A stretch of 61,123 nt of DNA from Ciceribacter sp. T2.26MG-112.2 (GCF_900492205.1 NZ_UEYQ01000020.1:1-61123); one strand, 5' to 3'. Shown: positions 43,919 through 52,829, counted from the first letter of the stretch. Numbers and translations are program-made. The notes: generated by a model from the sequence alone, not told the origin.

Positions 43919-44602
43919 ATGTATCGAATCGTCATCAGCGTCAGGGACGCTCAGCTGTTTCTCCTCTTGAGACATCTTCTTGCCCGGGAAGGTTTCGAAA
44001 CGGTCCTGGCGCAGTGCAGTGCGGATATCGAAGCCTCACTCTCTCCCGACATTGTCGGGTTCCTGATTGAGGTGCCGACGGGGAGCCATGACGCGACAAG
44101 CCTTGTTGCGGTGGTGCGTTCATCGTGCCCCGATGCAGCCGTGATCATGCTCCGGCGGGGCGAAGCGATAGGTGCGGAGCTTGACGCCGATTTCGTGCTT
44201 GAGCCGCCTTTCGAGCCGGCAAAGCTTCTGGATTTCCTGCGCAAACTTCGTCCGCAGGGGATGCCGCGCAACAGGCGCGAGCTCCTCGGTTTCGACGATC
44301 TCACCATGGACCTGTCATCGATGGTCGTCCGGCGTGGTGAATGCAAGGTTCATCTGAGCGCCCTTCAGTACCGGATCCTCCGCCTGCTGCTCGAGGATCC
44401 GGGGATCGTCCGGGACCGCGAGGCTTTCATCACCGCGTGTTGGCCACCGGGCGTCGAGGTCGAGTCACGGACGGTTGATATTCATATCGGCCATATCCGT
44501 CGGGCACTTGAAGCATGCGGGCCGGATCTCATCCGCACAGTGAGGGGCGTTGGATACGCATTGTGCTCAGGCAAGGGGGACGAGGGGTCAGTCGCCGGCT
44601 GA
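43919..44602 (+). CDS. OmpR-type regulator with degenerate receiver (copy 2)
   Basis: A 227-residue protein related to the regulator at 34348. The receiver lost the acidic pair (ISVRD), the acceptor Asp is Glu (E51 in GFLIEVPTG) and the Lys is gone (FVLEPPFEP). The winged helix is intact (LSALQYRILRLLLEDPGIVR, SRTVDIHIGHIRRALEACGP, LIRTVRGVGYALC). A Glu at the acceptor often mimics phosphorylation, so it could be constitutively active or respond to another cue. ATG 43919 has GGAGG 8 bases upstream. It is the last gene of the plus arm, 15 bases after the SDR. Confidence 0.85.
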   Translation: MYRIVISVRDAQLFLLLRHLLAREGFETVLAQCSADIEASLSPDIVGFLIEVPTGSHDATSLVAVVRSSCPDAAVIMLRRGEAIGAELDADFVLEPPFEPAKLLDFLRKLRPQGMPRNRRELLGFDDLTMDLSSMVVRRGECKVHLSALQYRILRLLLEDPGIVRDREAFITACWPPGVEVESRTVDIHIGHIRRALEACGPDLIRTVRGVGYALCSGKGDEGSVAG

Positions 44603-45269
44603 AAACCAAAAGAAGGCGGGTAAGACAAGATTCTCTCGAAGACGATCGCCGTCACCGGTCGGCGAAGGGCTTCCAGAGCAGCATCAGTGCACATTGTCGA
44701 AGCCTCAAGGCATTAAAGGCGTCTCAAGGTCCTGTGCCAGCGACGTCGCGGGATACCCAAGCGAGAAACACGAGCCAGGTCCGTAGATCGGTAACCACAT
44801 CTCAAGTGCCGTGCCCGGTTGCCCGAGGGCCCCGGGCACAAAAATCAGAGGTGTGACGGCTAAGGGCGTACCCAGCGGGAAGCCAGCGCCAGCGAACGAT
44901 CTTGTAAATGACAAGGCTAGGCATATCTGTTCCTCCGGTCGGCCGAACCTCTGGGCGGCTCCGTTGTTCCAGGCTCCCGCTGTTTTCGTCTTGCCACCGG
45001 CCCGGACGTCGGATCTCTTTCGCGTCCTCAGGGCAGGAACAATCTCGACCAACCGTAGTTTTATGCGGTCGGCTCGGCTCTGCCACCCCTATCGAGCTCT
45101 GCCGTACGGGACCCTGGGCGACCCGCCCGGGGTCTTGTCGGCCGTTTCTGTTCGAAAGGGCCTGCCAGAGATGGCAGCGAACTGGGGAACCCGCGCCTCA
45201 CACCCTCGACTAATCTTGACGTGCCCTGTTGGATCGTCCTGTGGTCCGCCATTCAAAATGTCTCGTCGT
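44603..45269. other. Intergenic stretch of 0.67 kb, no gene recognised
   Basis: Several ORFs overlap here on both strands, but none has a ribosome site or a known family. The stretch closes the divergon and may contain promoter or relic DNA that I could not identify. Confidence 0.45.
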
Positions 45270-45482
45270 TCAGTTCCGCAGCTTGTTGAATAGCGTACTC
45301 CAGCGACTGTATTCCCGGTCGTTGGCGTCGAGCCAGGCGTCCAGTGCGCAAAGGGCGAGGGCAGTGCTGAACTCCGGGCCGAAAAGCGCCAGCCCTCGCC
45401 GGATGATATCGGCGTCGCGCAAATCGACGTCTTTGCAAGGGGTCGGCAGTCCGGCAGGAAGCTTGAAAATTTCGTGCGACAT
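45270..45482 (-). CDS. Small hypothetical protein
   Basis: A 70-residue soluble protein, MSHEIFKLPAGLPTPCKDVD, with a helical second half (ALFGPEFSTALALCALDAWL) ending DANDREYSRWSTLFNKLRN. The composition and low Arg/Pro content are those of a real protein, not a shadow. Family unknown. It has no close neighbour on its strand and lies upstream of, and divergent from, nirK. Confidence 0.55.
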   Translation of the reverse strand: MSHEIFKLPAGLPTPCKDVDLRDADIIRRGLALFGPEFSTALALCALDAWLDANDREYSRWSTLFNKLRN

Positions 45483-45716
45483 CTATGTCTCCCACGTCCG
45501 GCGCAGGAGGTGATCATCATGGTCGCCGGACGTTGTCGCACCGGGCCGCAGCAAACAGCCTTCGTACCGTCTATGGCGGATGTCGTCGTAACTCGATAAC
45601 CCTAGCGGCAACCTCCCTCAGGCGCAAGGAATGTTGCAGTCCGGCGCCTCGCAGAGTGTTTTGCAAGCGGCCCTCCCCGTGAAAAGCCATCACAAAGGCG
45701 CGAGCGGGTCGTCTCT

Positions 45717-45730
45717 TTGCGACACAGCAA
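45717..45730. promoter_or_regulatory. Candidate NnrR/FNR-type box upstream of nirK
   Basis: TTGCG-ACAC-AGCAA lies 67 bases before the nirK ATG. It differs at one position from the NnrR-type consensus TTGCG-N4-CGCAA that controls nitrite and nitric oxide reductase genes in related bacteria. Confidence 0.5.
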
Positions 45731-45797
45731 GGATCAAGGGACAAGCGTGGTCTTCAATGGACCTGATGATGAGGCTCCCTCAACCCAGGACATTCAG

Positions 45798-46868
45798 ATG
45801 ACCCGACACAAGCCTACTTCCTTGGCCTCCGCCCTTATCCTGTTGTCGGCAACGGCGTCGGCATTGGCCGGCGGAACCCATAGTCACCCGGCGGAAAACG
45901 GAACAGCGGCGGCTCCGCTCGACATCGTGCGGGCCGCGACCGATCTTGTGCCTCCGGTAAAGCGCGCCGGCCCCGAAACGATCAAGGTCAAGCTGGACAC
46001 CGTCGAAGTGACGGGCAGGCTTGCCGACGGCGCGACCTATCACTACTGGACGTTCAACCGAAAAGTGCCCGGCCCGTTCGTTCGTGCCAGAGTGGGCGAT
46101 ACCGTCGAGGTCGAACTTAAGAACCTGGCCGACAGCAGCGAGCGTCACAGCGTCGACTTCCATGCCGTCACCGGCCCGGGCGGCGGGGCAGTCGCGACCG
46201 ACGCCGCTCCGGGGGAAACCAAAGGCTTCACCTTCAAGGCGCTGAAGCCCGGGCTCTACGTCTATCACTGCGCCGTGCCGCTTGCCGCGCACCACATCGC
46301 CAATGGTATGTACGGCTTGATCCTCGTCGAGCCCGAGGGAGGCCTTCCGCCTGTCGACCGGGAATTCTACGTCATGCAGGGCGAGGTCTACACCTCGCAG
46401 CCTTACGGTACGAAGGGCAAGCTGACCGAGAGCCTGGACAGGCTGATGGACGAGACGCCGGAATACTATGTGTTCAACGGCGCGGCCAATGCGCTGACCG
46501 GCGACAATGCGCTGACGGCCAAGGTCGGCGAGACCGTCCGGATCTATTTCGGCGTCGGCGGTCCCAACAAGACCTCGAGCTTCCATGTCATCGGCGAGAT
46601 CTTCGACAAGGCCTATCAACTGGCATCCCTGACGACCGAGCCGCTGACAGATGTGCAGACGATTTCCGTTCCGCCCGGCGGGGCGGCCGTGGTCGACCTG
46701 ACCCTCGACGTTCCTGGAGAATACGTGCTTGTGGACCATGCCTTGTCGCGGGCGGCGCGTGGGCTGGTCGGCAAGCTCGTGGTCGAAGGGCAGCAAGAGA
46801 CGGGGTTGTTCGACGGCGCTTCGATCAAGAGCACCGGAGAGGAACACGGCGGGCACGGCTCGCACTGA
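45798..46868 (+). CDS. nirK: Copper-containing nitrite reductase (AniA-like)
   Basis: A 356-residue periplasmic two-cupredoxin enzyme reducing nitrite to nitric oxide. All ligands are visible: type 1 copper H117, C158, H166, M171 (YHCAVPLAAHHIANGMYG); type 2 copper H122, H157, H314; catalytic D120 and H263 (RHSVDFHAVTG, SSFHVIGEIFD). The sequence resembles the AniA branch (MYGLILVEPEGGLPPVDREF) more than the usual rhizobial NirK. The signal peptide is Sec-like, with no Tat twin Arg. ATG 45798 follows CCAGGACATTCAG. The nirV partner is absent; a DUF411 gene follows. Confidence 0.93.
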   Translation: MTRHKPTSLASALILLSATASALAGGTHSHPAENGTAAAPLDIVRAATDLVPPVKRAGPETIKVKLDTVEVTGRLADGATYHYWTFNRKVPGPFVRARVGDTVEVELKNLADSSERHSVDFHAVTGPGGGAVATDAAPGETKGFTFKALKPGLYVYHCAVPLAAHHIANGMYGLILVEPEGGLPPVDREFYVMQGEVYTSQPYGTKGKLTESLDRLMDETPEYYVFNGAANALTGDNALTAKVGETVRIYFGVGGPNKTSSFHVIGEIFDKAYQLASLTTEPLTDVQTISVPPGGAAVVDLTLDVPGEYVLVDHALSRAARGLVGKLVVEGQQETGLFDGASIKSTGEEHGGHGSH

Positions 46869-46884
46869 TCGTTTCGGGCGATGC

Positions 46885-46905
46885 GGCGGGTGCCGGCAAC
46901 CCGCC
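46885..46905 (+). terminator. Hairpin after nirK
   Basis: GGCGGGT-GCCGGCA-ACCCGCC, a 7-bp perfect stem 17 bases after the nirK stop. There is no T tract, so termination is uncertain. Confidence 0.4.
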
Positions 46906-46993
46906 AGTGGGGCCTCTTAGGTGGGCGCGGTTTCGCGCTGCCTGCGAGGCAGAGTGACGACCTGATCGCAGCAAAATATGCAAGGAGTTGGAC

Positions 46994-47443
46994 ATGAAGC
47001 GCAGGACATTCCTCTATCTGGCTGCCGCGGTGGCTGCCGCCCCAGGTAGCGCCCTGGCGTCAAATTATACCATGACAGTTCACAAGGACGCGGGCTGCGC
47101 ATGCTGCGCTGCCTGGGCATCCGCCTACAGCAAGGCCGGATACGTGGTCAGAACCGTCAACGAGCCGGATATGGAGACCGTCAAAGCCGGCTTCGAGGTT
47201 CCGTCGGAACTATGGGGCTGCCATACGGCTAAAATCGAGGGTTACTATCTGGAAGGTCACGTGCCGCTGGAGGCTGCCGAACGATTGCTGCGCGAACGTC
47301 CCCCGCTTGCCGGTCTTGCCGTGGCGGGAATGCCGTCCGGCTCGCTGGGCATGGGCAGTGACCCCGGCGCGGATTATGACGTCATCGCAATCCCCCGCGA
47401 CGGATCGAAGCCCTACATCTATCTTGCGGTCAATCTCGGCTAA
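46994..47443 (+). CDS. DUF411 metal-binding periplasmic protein
   Basis: A 149-residue protein with an N-terminal signal (MKRRTFLYLAAAVAAAPGSALA) and the DUF411 block VHKDAGCACCAAWASAYSKA, then ELWGCHTAKIEGYYLEGHVP, followed by the C-terminal GSLGMGSDPGADYDVIAI. Family members are linked to copper or other metal resistance, and the Cys residues here could bind copper. ATG 46994 has AAGGAG 8 bases upstream. Its position after the copper enzyme nirK suggests a role in copper handling. Confidence 0.85.
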   Translation: MKRRTFLYLAAAVAAAPGSALASNYTMTVHKDAGCACCAAWASAYSKAGYVVRTVNEPDMETVKAGFEVPSELWGCHTAKIEGYYLEGHVPLEAAERLLRERPPLAGLAVAGMPSGSLGMGSDPGADYDVIAIPRDGSKPYIYLAVNLG

Positions 47444-48008
47444 GAGATGTTCGGGCCGCACGCATGGACGTTTGCGCCGGCGTTCCTCGTGCGGTGCGAA
47501 TATCGGATTTCTATAGTCCGAAGGACGCCAGGATCGGGCAGGGGCCAGCGCTGCCTGAAGTACAATCTTTGCACAGCGTTTACATCCACGCATGCGAACT
47601 GAGGCGCGCGTGCGTTGGCGGGTCCAGCAAGCTCAGAAAGTCGTGAACTGTCTCCGACAGGCCGACCTCCTCTGCCGCCCTGTCGAGAGCCACTCTGAAT
47701 CTCGGTTCTTGTTACGGCGATTCCGCTTCACGAATCCGCCGCGAGTTCATGGTATCTTCTGCTTGGAAACCGACCATCGCCCTATGGTCATGCGGCCTGG
47801 CAGGATTGCGCGCCCAGATCCGTCATATAGACGTCGTGAACCGAATTGCAAAGCGGTCTTCGCTCTGCGGGTGTTTCTCGTGGCTTGAGCGCACGTACCC
47901 GACATTGCAGCTATCGCAGGGGCTTCGCACTTTGCGACATCGCAAAGGCCGCGAAACAATTGTCGGCAAGAGGGCAGTTTGCGAATGTCGAGGCGACAAG
48001 AGCCGGCG
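47444..48008. other. Intergenic stretch, no gene recognised
   Basis: About 565 bases between the convergent DUF411 and aldo/keto reductase genes. ORFs on both strands have no ribosome site or known family. Confidence 0.45.
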
Positions 48009-49046
48009 TTAGCCCGCCATCGGAGGATCAAGCCGCGCAAAACCCTCCTGCCTTCGGTAAGGTGAATGAGGATAGGGCGCGGTGACTGCGCTGGCCTCGT
48101 CCAGTTTCGCCACCTGCTCTGACCTGAGCTTCCAGCCCGCCGCGCCGAGGTTCTGCCGTAGCTGCTCCTCATTGCGCGCGCCGACGATGACGGTGGAAAC
48201 GGTCGGGCGTTGCAGCAGCCAGTTTAGTGCGACCTGCGGGACCGTCTTGCCGGTTTCTTCCGCAACTGCCCCGAGCGCATCGACCACGCGATAGAGATAT
48301 TCGTCTTCCACGGGCGGGCCGAAGCTGGCGGTCTCGTGCAGGCGGCTGCCTTCAGGGAGCGGTGCGCCGCGGCGGATTTTTCCGGTCAGGCGGCCCCAGC
48401 CGAGTGGGCTCCAGACCATCGCCCCAAGTCCTTGATCCTGCCCCAGCGGCATCAGGTCCCATTCGTAGTCGCGCCCGACGAGCGAGTAATAGACCTGATT
48501 GACGACATAGCGGGGCCAGCCATAGCGGTCGGCGACGGCCAGCGACTTCATGATCTGCCAGCCGGAGAAGTTGGAGACGCCGACATAGCGGACCTTGCCA
48601 GATCGCACGAGCGTATCGAGCGTCGAAAGAACCTCCTCGACTGGCGTGAACGCATCGAAGGCGTGAAGCTGGAAAATGTCAATATAATCCGTCTGGAGAC
48701 GACGTAGCGCATTGTCCACCGAACGGACCAGCCGGAAGCGGGACGAACCGGCATCGTTCGGCCCTTCGCCCATCGGCAGGCTCACCTTGGTGGAGATCAG
48801 AACGGTGTCACGCCGACCCTTGATGGCCTCGCCGAGCACTTCCTCCGACGCGCCGTCCGAGTAGACATCCGCCGTATCGAACAAGTTGACGCCCGCTTCC
48901 AGGCAGATGTCGATCAGTCGGCGAGCTTCCGTGGCGCCCGTGTTGCCCCAGTTGCTGAAGAGCGGGCCGGAGCCGCCGAAGGTGCCGGCGCCGAAGCTCA
49001 GGACCGGTACCTTGAGACCGGACTTGCCAAGAGTGCGATATTCCAT
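48009..49046 (-). CDS. Aldo/keto reductase
   Basis: A 345-residue TIM-barrel NADPH-dependent oxidoreductase. The AKR tetrad is visible: Asp in DTADVYSDGASEE, the Tyr of that motif, Lys in LISTKVSLP and His in DIFQLHAFD. The cofactor-binding end STVIVGARNEEQLRQNL is present. It reduces an aldehyde or ketone; the substrate is unknown. It follows the SGNH hydrolase gene after 31 bases on the same strand, so they probably share a transcript controlled from the region facing the LysR gene. Confidence 0.9.
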   Translation of the reverse strand: MEYRTLGKSGLKVPVLSFGAGTFGGSGPLFSNWGNTGATEARRLIDICLEAGVNLFDTADVYSDGASEEVLGEAIKGRRDTVLISTKVSLPMGEGPNDAGSSRFRLVRSVDNALRRLQTDYIDIFQLHAFDAFTPVEEVLSTLDTLVRSGKVRYVGVSNFSGWQIMKSLAVADRYGWPRYVVNQVYYSLVGRDYEWDLMPLGQDQGLGAMVWSPLGWGRLTGKIRRGAPLPEGSRLHETASFGPPVEDEYLYRVVDALGAVAEETGKTVPQVALNWLLQRPTVSTVIVGARNEEQLRQNLGAAGWKLRSEQVAKLDEASAVTAPYPHSPYRRQEGFARLDPPMAG

Positions 49047-49077
49047 GGGATGCTCCTTTCCTTATGGGGAGGATGAG

Positions 49078-50361
49078 TCAGCGGCCGAGCAGCGCATCGA
49101 GATCGAGGGCGTCTGCCATCGCCCGGTTGCCCGCGTCGCCGGGATGAAGGTGGTCGCCGGAGTCGAAGGCCGGATCGATGCGCGCCGGATGGTCGGGATC
49201 GCGCAGCACCACATCAAAATCAATGATGGCGTCGAAGGCACCGCTCTCCCTGATCCAGCGGTTGATTTCCTGACGCAGCGCATCCTTGTCGGTATGGTAA
49301 TAGTTGCCGAGCGGCGTTCCGCTGAGGGCGCCTTCAAACGGGGGCAGAGTCGCTCCGATGAGCCGGATTTTGTTAGCCTCCGCCAGCGCGATGAGTTGCT
49401 TATAGCCAGCGATCATCTCTTCGGCGCTTGGGACCGTCTGATCCGGCGCGAAGTCGGTTCCCGGCCAGGAGATGTCGTTGATGCCGATGAGGACTATAGC
49501 CGCCTTCACGTTCGGCTGGGAGAGTACGTCCCGCTTCAATCGCGCTGCGACGTTCACACCCATCTTGTCCTGAAGCAGACGACCGCCTGAGATGCCAGCG
49601 TTCAGCACGGCGATCCGCTGTGGCGCGAGGCGCCTTGCGAGGAAATCCGGCCAGCGGGTATCCGCATCGACCGTCGCCCCGTTTCCGTCCGTGATCGAAT
49701 CGCCGATGACGACGACCGCACCTTCATTCGGCGCATTGACCAGAACGTCACTCAGGAAGACACGGGCATCGGTGGTCCTCGTTGCGGTAAAGTTATCGGC
49801 TTCGGTCTGGTCGCCCTTGCCAAACCAGGCCGTCTGTCGGCCGTCCCAATGGAACGTGGTCAGCGGCGTTTCGTCGGGCAGATAGAGGGAGATGGCAAGT
49901 TTGCCTTGCTCATCGAACGCAATATTGACGGGGTCACTAACCGCCGGTGCGCCGGGCGGAACGACGATTTCGCCCTTGCCGCCGAAGGTCATCTTGCGCA
50001 GCGTGCCAGTCTCGAGCGCATTTCCCTTTCCGGCGATGCCGACACTGGCGCCGCCGATCCTCATTGGCTTGTCACCATAGGCATTAGAAAAGACGAGCCG
50101 GATTCGCGAACCACCGAGGCTGACGCGCACGACCTGCCGAAACGTCTGATCCTTAACCGAAGCGGGGATTTTGGTCGGGAAGGAAAATTCCGAACCCCAG
50201 ATCGGCTGGGGGCTCGCCATCCAGGTGCCGACCCAGCTCTGATCTCCGGCAAGCGCGGCGGAAGGAGCAGAGAAAGTTACGGCGAACGCAAAAGCCGCGG
50301 CACGGAGAGCTGACCGGACCTGTCTTTTATAGTCGGAGGCTGATGGAGAAAGATGGGGCAT
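49078..50361 (-). CDS. Exported SGNH/GDSL hydrolase
   Basis: A 427-residue protein with a signal peptide (about residues 15-38) and an SGNH hydrolase domain. Catalytic Ser is in VVVIGDSITDG, the oxyanion Asn in IVLIGINDISWPG and Asp-His in FDSGDHLHPGDAGN. An N-terminal beta-rich domain (residues 45-190) precedes it, as in rhamnogalacturonan or xylan acetylesterase relatives. ATG 50361 is chosen because the upstream frame to 51393 is antisense to the LysR gene. Substrate likely an ester on a polysaccharide; this is inferred from the family. Confidence 0.88.
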   Translation of the reverse strand: MPHLSPSASDYKRQVRSALRAAAFAFAVTFSAPSAALAGDQSWVGTWMASPQPIWGSEFSFPTKIPASVKDQTFRQVVRVSLGGSRIRLVFSNAYGDKPMRIGGASVGIAGKGNALETGTLRKMTFGGKGEIVVPPGAPAVSDPVNIAFDEQGKLAISLYLPDETPLTTFHWDGRQTAWFGKGDQTEADNFTATRTTDARVFLSDVLVNAPNEGAVVVIGDSITDGNGATVDADTRWPDFLARRLAPQRIAVLNAGISGGRLLQDKMGVNVAARLKRDVLSQPNVKAAIVLIGINDISWPGTDFAPDQTVPSAEEMIAGYKQLIALAEANKIRLIGATLPPFEGALSGTPLGNYYHTDKDALRQEINRWIRESGAFDAIIDFDVVLRDPDHPARIDPAFDSGDHLHPGDAGNRAMADALDLDALLGR

Positions 50362-50478
50362 AATTCGTTCAACCCTGAGGTTTGAGTTCTGCAGACGAAT
50401 TCGGTGACGCCGATGCGGAAGGCTCCGGTCGTCAGGGCGTGCAGTGCGACCGGCATGGCGGGTTAAGATCAATGATGC

Positions 50479-50507
50479 TTCGACGCGGAACATAGACGTT
50501 CGACGCG
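50479..50507. promoter_or_regulatory. Direct repeats in the divergent LysR region
   Basis: TTCGACGCG occurs at 50479-50487 and 50499-50507, exactly 20 bases apart (two helical turns), between the SGNH hydrolase and LysR gene starts. A regulator could bind both on one face of the DNA. Confidence 0.4.
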
Positions 50508-50556
50508 AAATGAAATAGAAAGAGAAGAGGAAAATCAGATGTGAAATCAATTCATC

Positions 50557-51462
50557 ATGGCAAGACCCGACGTCAATCGATCTGGTGAAATGGACGTGTT
50601 CGTGCGCGTCGTTGAACTCGGCGGCTTCTCCCCGGCAGCGCGCGCGGCCAGCTTGACGCCATCGGCGGTCAGCAAACTGATCACACGCCTTGAAGCCAGA
50701 CTGGGCGCACGGCTTCTCAACCGATCGACGCGGCAACTGCAGCTTACGCCGGAAGGCTGTGCGTTCTACGAGCGCGCGACGCGTATTCTTGCGGATATCG
50801 AAGACGCCGAGCGCGCGGCGGGGAGCGGAGAGCAGGCGGTCGGCCGCGTTCGCCTCAACACCAGCGCCTCCTACTTCAACCACATCCTCGCGCCCGTGCT
50901 GCCCACGTTTCTGTCCCTTCATCCGCGCGTCACGCTCGATATCGTCCAGACAGACGCCGTGGTCGATCTCCTGGCGGAGCGTACCGACGTTGCCGTCCGC
51001 GCCGGGCCGCTGAAGACGTCCAGCCTCATCGCGCGCAAACTCGGTGCGACTGCGCTCTCCATCGTTGCCGCGCCGACCTATCTCGAACGCTGCGGTGAGC
51101 CGCGCTCCATTGCCGACCTCAAACGGCACAATCGCCTTGGCTTCGGCTATGCGCGCGTCGTCGATGGCTGGCCGCTTCGCGAGGAGGGCGAGACGACCGT
51201 CGTTCCCGCGACCGGGCAGGTTCAGGTCAGCGATGGCGAGGGGTTGCGTCAACTCGCCCTTGCGGGCGCCGGTATCGCACGTCTTGCAGCCTTTACTGTT
51301 CGCGACGATATCGCAGCCGGACGGCTGGTTCCTTTGCTTGAAGTGCTCGACACCGGCGAAACGGAACCCTTCCACGCCGTCTATGTCGGCCAAGGCGGTC
51401 CTTTGCCTTCACGCGTTCGGGTGTTGCTCGACTTCCTTGCCGAATATGGAAGAGTGTGCTGA
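50557..51462 (+). CDS. LysR-family transcriptional regulator
   Basis: A 301-residue protein with winged helix (FSPAARAASLTPSAVSKLIT) at residues 25-44 and a LysR substrate-binding domain from residue 95. It is divergent from the SGNH hydrolase and aldo/keto reductase genes, which it probably controls. The ATG at 50557 has no strong ribosome site (AATCAGATGTGAAATC upstream). It is intact, with the C-terminal LysR block PSRVRVLLDFLAEYG. Confidence 0.9.
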   Translation: MARPDVNRSGEMDVFVRVVELGGFSPAARAASLTPSAVSKLITRLEARLGARLLNRSTRQLQLTPEGCAFYERATRILADIEDAERAAGSGEQAVGRVRLNTSASYFNHILAPVLPTFLSLHPRVTLDIVQTDAVVDLLAERTDVAVRAGPLKTSSLIARKLGATALSIVAAPTYLERCGEPRSIADLKRHNRLGFGYARVVDGWPLREEGETTVVPATGQVQVSDGEGLRQLALAGAGIARLAAFTVRDDIAAGRLVPLLEVLDTGETEPFHAVYVGQGGPLPSRVRVLLDFLAEYGRVC

Positions 51463-51752
51463 AGCCGGACGAAGCGTCACAAATTCCTGATTTCCGCGAC
51501 GCGATCGGCATTGCCGATGCAATGAGAGCTTCTTCGCGAAACTCTCCTGCAAAATGGCGAATTCCTGCGAAGGCGCCTAAGCGCTCCGGGCCGACAGCGG
51601 AAATCTATTCCCGGTTCGCACCCTCATAATGGTCATTGGGCGGTTCTCGATCTGGCCCTGAAAGCAACCGTTCGTTGAGCAGCGAGCAATGGCCTGCGGT
51701 TGGTAGGGGATGTCAGGCTTCTTTTCGAAGGCGACAAGCAGATCCAGTCCAT

Positions 51753-52511
51753 TCAGCATAAATGCCGCTTGAGAAACGAAACGAGATGATCATGGTGCTC
51801 GTTCTCGGCTGCACTGCCTGGAATGTGATCCTGACCTTCGTAGTAATGGACTTCCGGATCGCGGCCATGCGATCGGAGACGGGCAGTCAGCCGTTTGGTC
51901 ATGTCAGCCGACCACGCGCGGTCTGCCGTCCCATGGCTGAGAAACAGTGGGCCATCGAACCGTTCAATCTCAATAGGACTAGTGGGAAGTAGGTTAGCTG
52001 ATGAGCCTCGCCATGACCACGCCCTCTTTGCGGGGTCCCAGGATACCCAGCCGGGATCGCCACTATCGCGATATCTTCGAGCATCAAATGCCCCGCAGAT
52101 GACATCTGGCGGACTATGAGCGGCAACGGCGTCCGGCAGCCCAGCCAAGCCGTCGCGTGCCATCAGCGACGTGAGTAGCAGGGCATGTTCGGCACCACGC
52201 GAAACACCGTAAAGGGCCAGCTTCTCGTTTGCGAACTCAAATGCACGAAGCGCTGCTAGAGCATCAACACTGCGGTCCAACGGGACTTCTTCGATGTTGC
52301 CGGCATTCCACGCGTTACCTCCACTAGAGTAGCCAAACGGGAATGCGAGGAAACCGTGAGCAGCCAACAGAACTGCATTTCGGTGGCTCCATCCAGAAAA
52401 AGCCCCTTCCGAGCCATGAAATATCATGACTGCTGGAAAAGGGCCTTCGCCTGGCGGGCCATAGGTTGTTCCCCAATCGGGGACTAGCCTTCGAACGATC
52501 TTAAGTCCCAC
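51753..52511 (-). CDS. Alpha/beta hydrolase (dienelactone hydrolase/BAAT-like)
   Basis: A 252-residue alpha/beta hydrolase. The nucleophile Ser is in LYGVSRGAEHALL, the acid Asp is in LSHGTADRAWSADM and the catalytic His is likely in YEGQDHIPGSAAEN or the adjoining ENEHHDHL. No signal peptide, so cytoplasmic. The overall pattern with VMIFHGSEGAFSGW and HGFLAFPFGYSSGG is close to acyl-CoA thioesterase or dienelactone hydrolase-type proteins. It appears monocistronic. The 290 bases between it and the LysR stop hold no convincing gene. Confidence 0.8.
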   Translation of the reverse strand: MGLKIVRRLVPDWGTTYGPPGEGPFPAVMIFHGSEGAFSGWSHRNAVLLAAHGFLAFPFGYSSGGNAWNAGNIEEVPLDRSVDALAALRAFEFANEKLALYGVSRGAEHALLLTSLMARDGLAGLPDAVAAHSPPDVICGAFDARRYRDSGDPGWVSWDPAKRAWSWRGSSANLLPTSPIEIERFDGPLFLSHGTADRAWSADMTKRLTARLRSHGRDPEVHYYEGQDHIPGSAAENEHHDHLVSFLKRHLC

Positions 52512-52829
52512 AATCCCACTCCGGTTGTCGCCAAACAGTCAGCCTAGGTGAAGGGATGCAAAATCGAAAGGCCGCATTTCGGGCTTGGACGATCGGGGCT
52601 GAATGACCTTGGCCCTTCAGTTTCGCCAATCATTTTGCACTTGAACGGAGTTTGGCATGATGAGGCGGATTATCTTTGCCATCGATTTCATTTTAGATGT
52701 GCTTGCCGCAGCGCGGGGTCAGCGCCCTTAGCATTGAAAATGCATCTTGTGTATGGCTCCAATTTCATTGAATAGCTTGTTGCAGCTCGGCCCGGTTAGG
52801 GATTGGGCGAGACAAGTTTGCGAGGTTTT
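52512..52829. other. Intergenic region upstream of the IclR gene
   Basis: About 320 bases between divergent genes. Presumed promoters only; no repeat or box was identified with confidence. Confidence 0.4.

Noticed and set aside
44811..45293. 160-residue plus-strand ORF in the stretch after the divergon
   Set aside because: Competing ORFs overlap it on both strands, it is Pro/Arg/Ser-rich and no ribosome site is evident.
50362..51393. N-terminal extension of the SGNH hydrolase frame
   Set aside because: This part is antisense to the LysR gene; the hydrolase has its own signal peptide starting at 50361.
51577..51759. 60-residue minus-strand ORF after the hydrolase
   Set aside because: No ribosome site, no recognisable family, and composition is not decisive.
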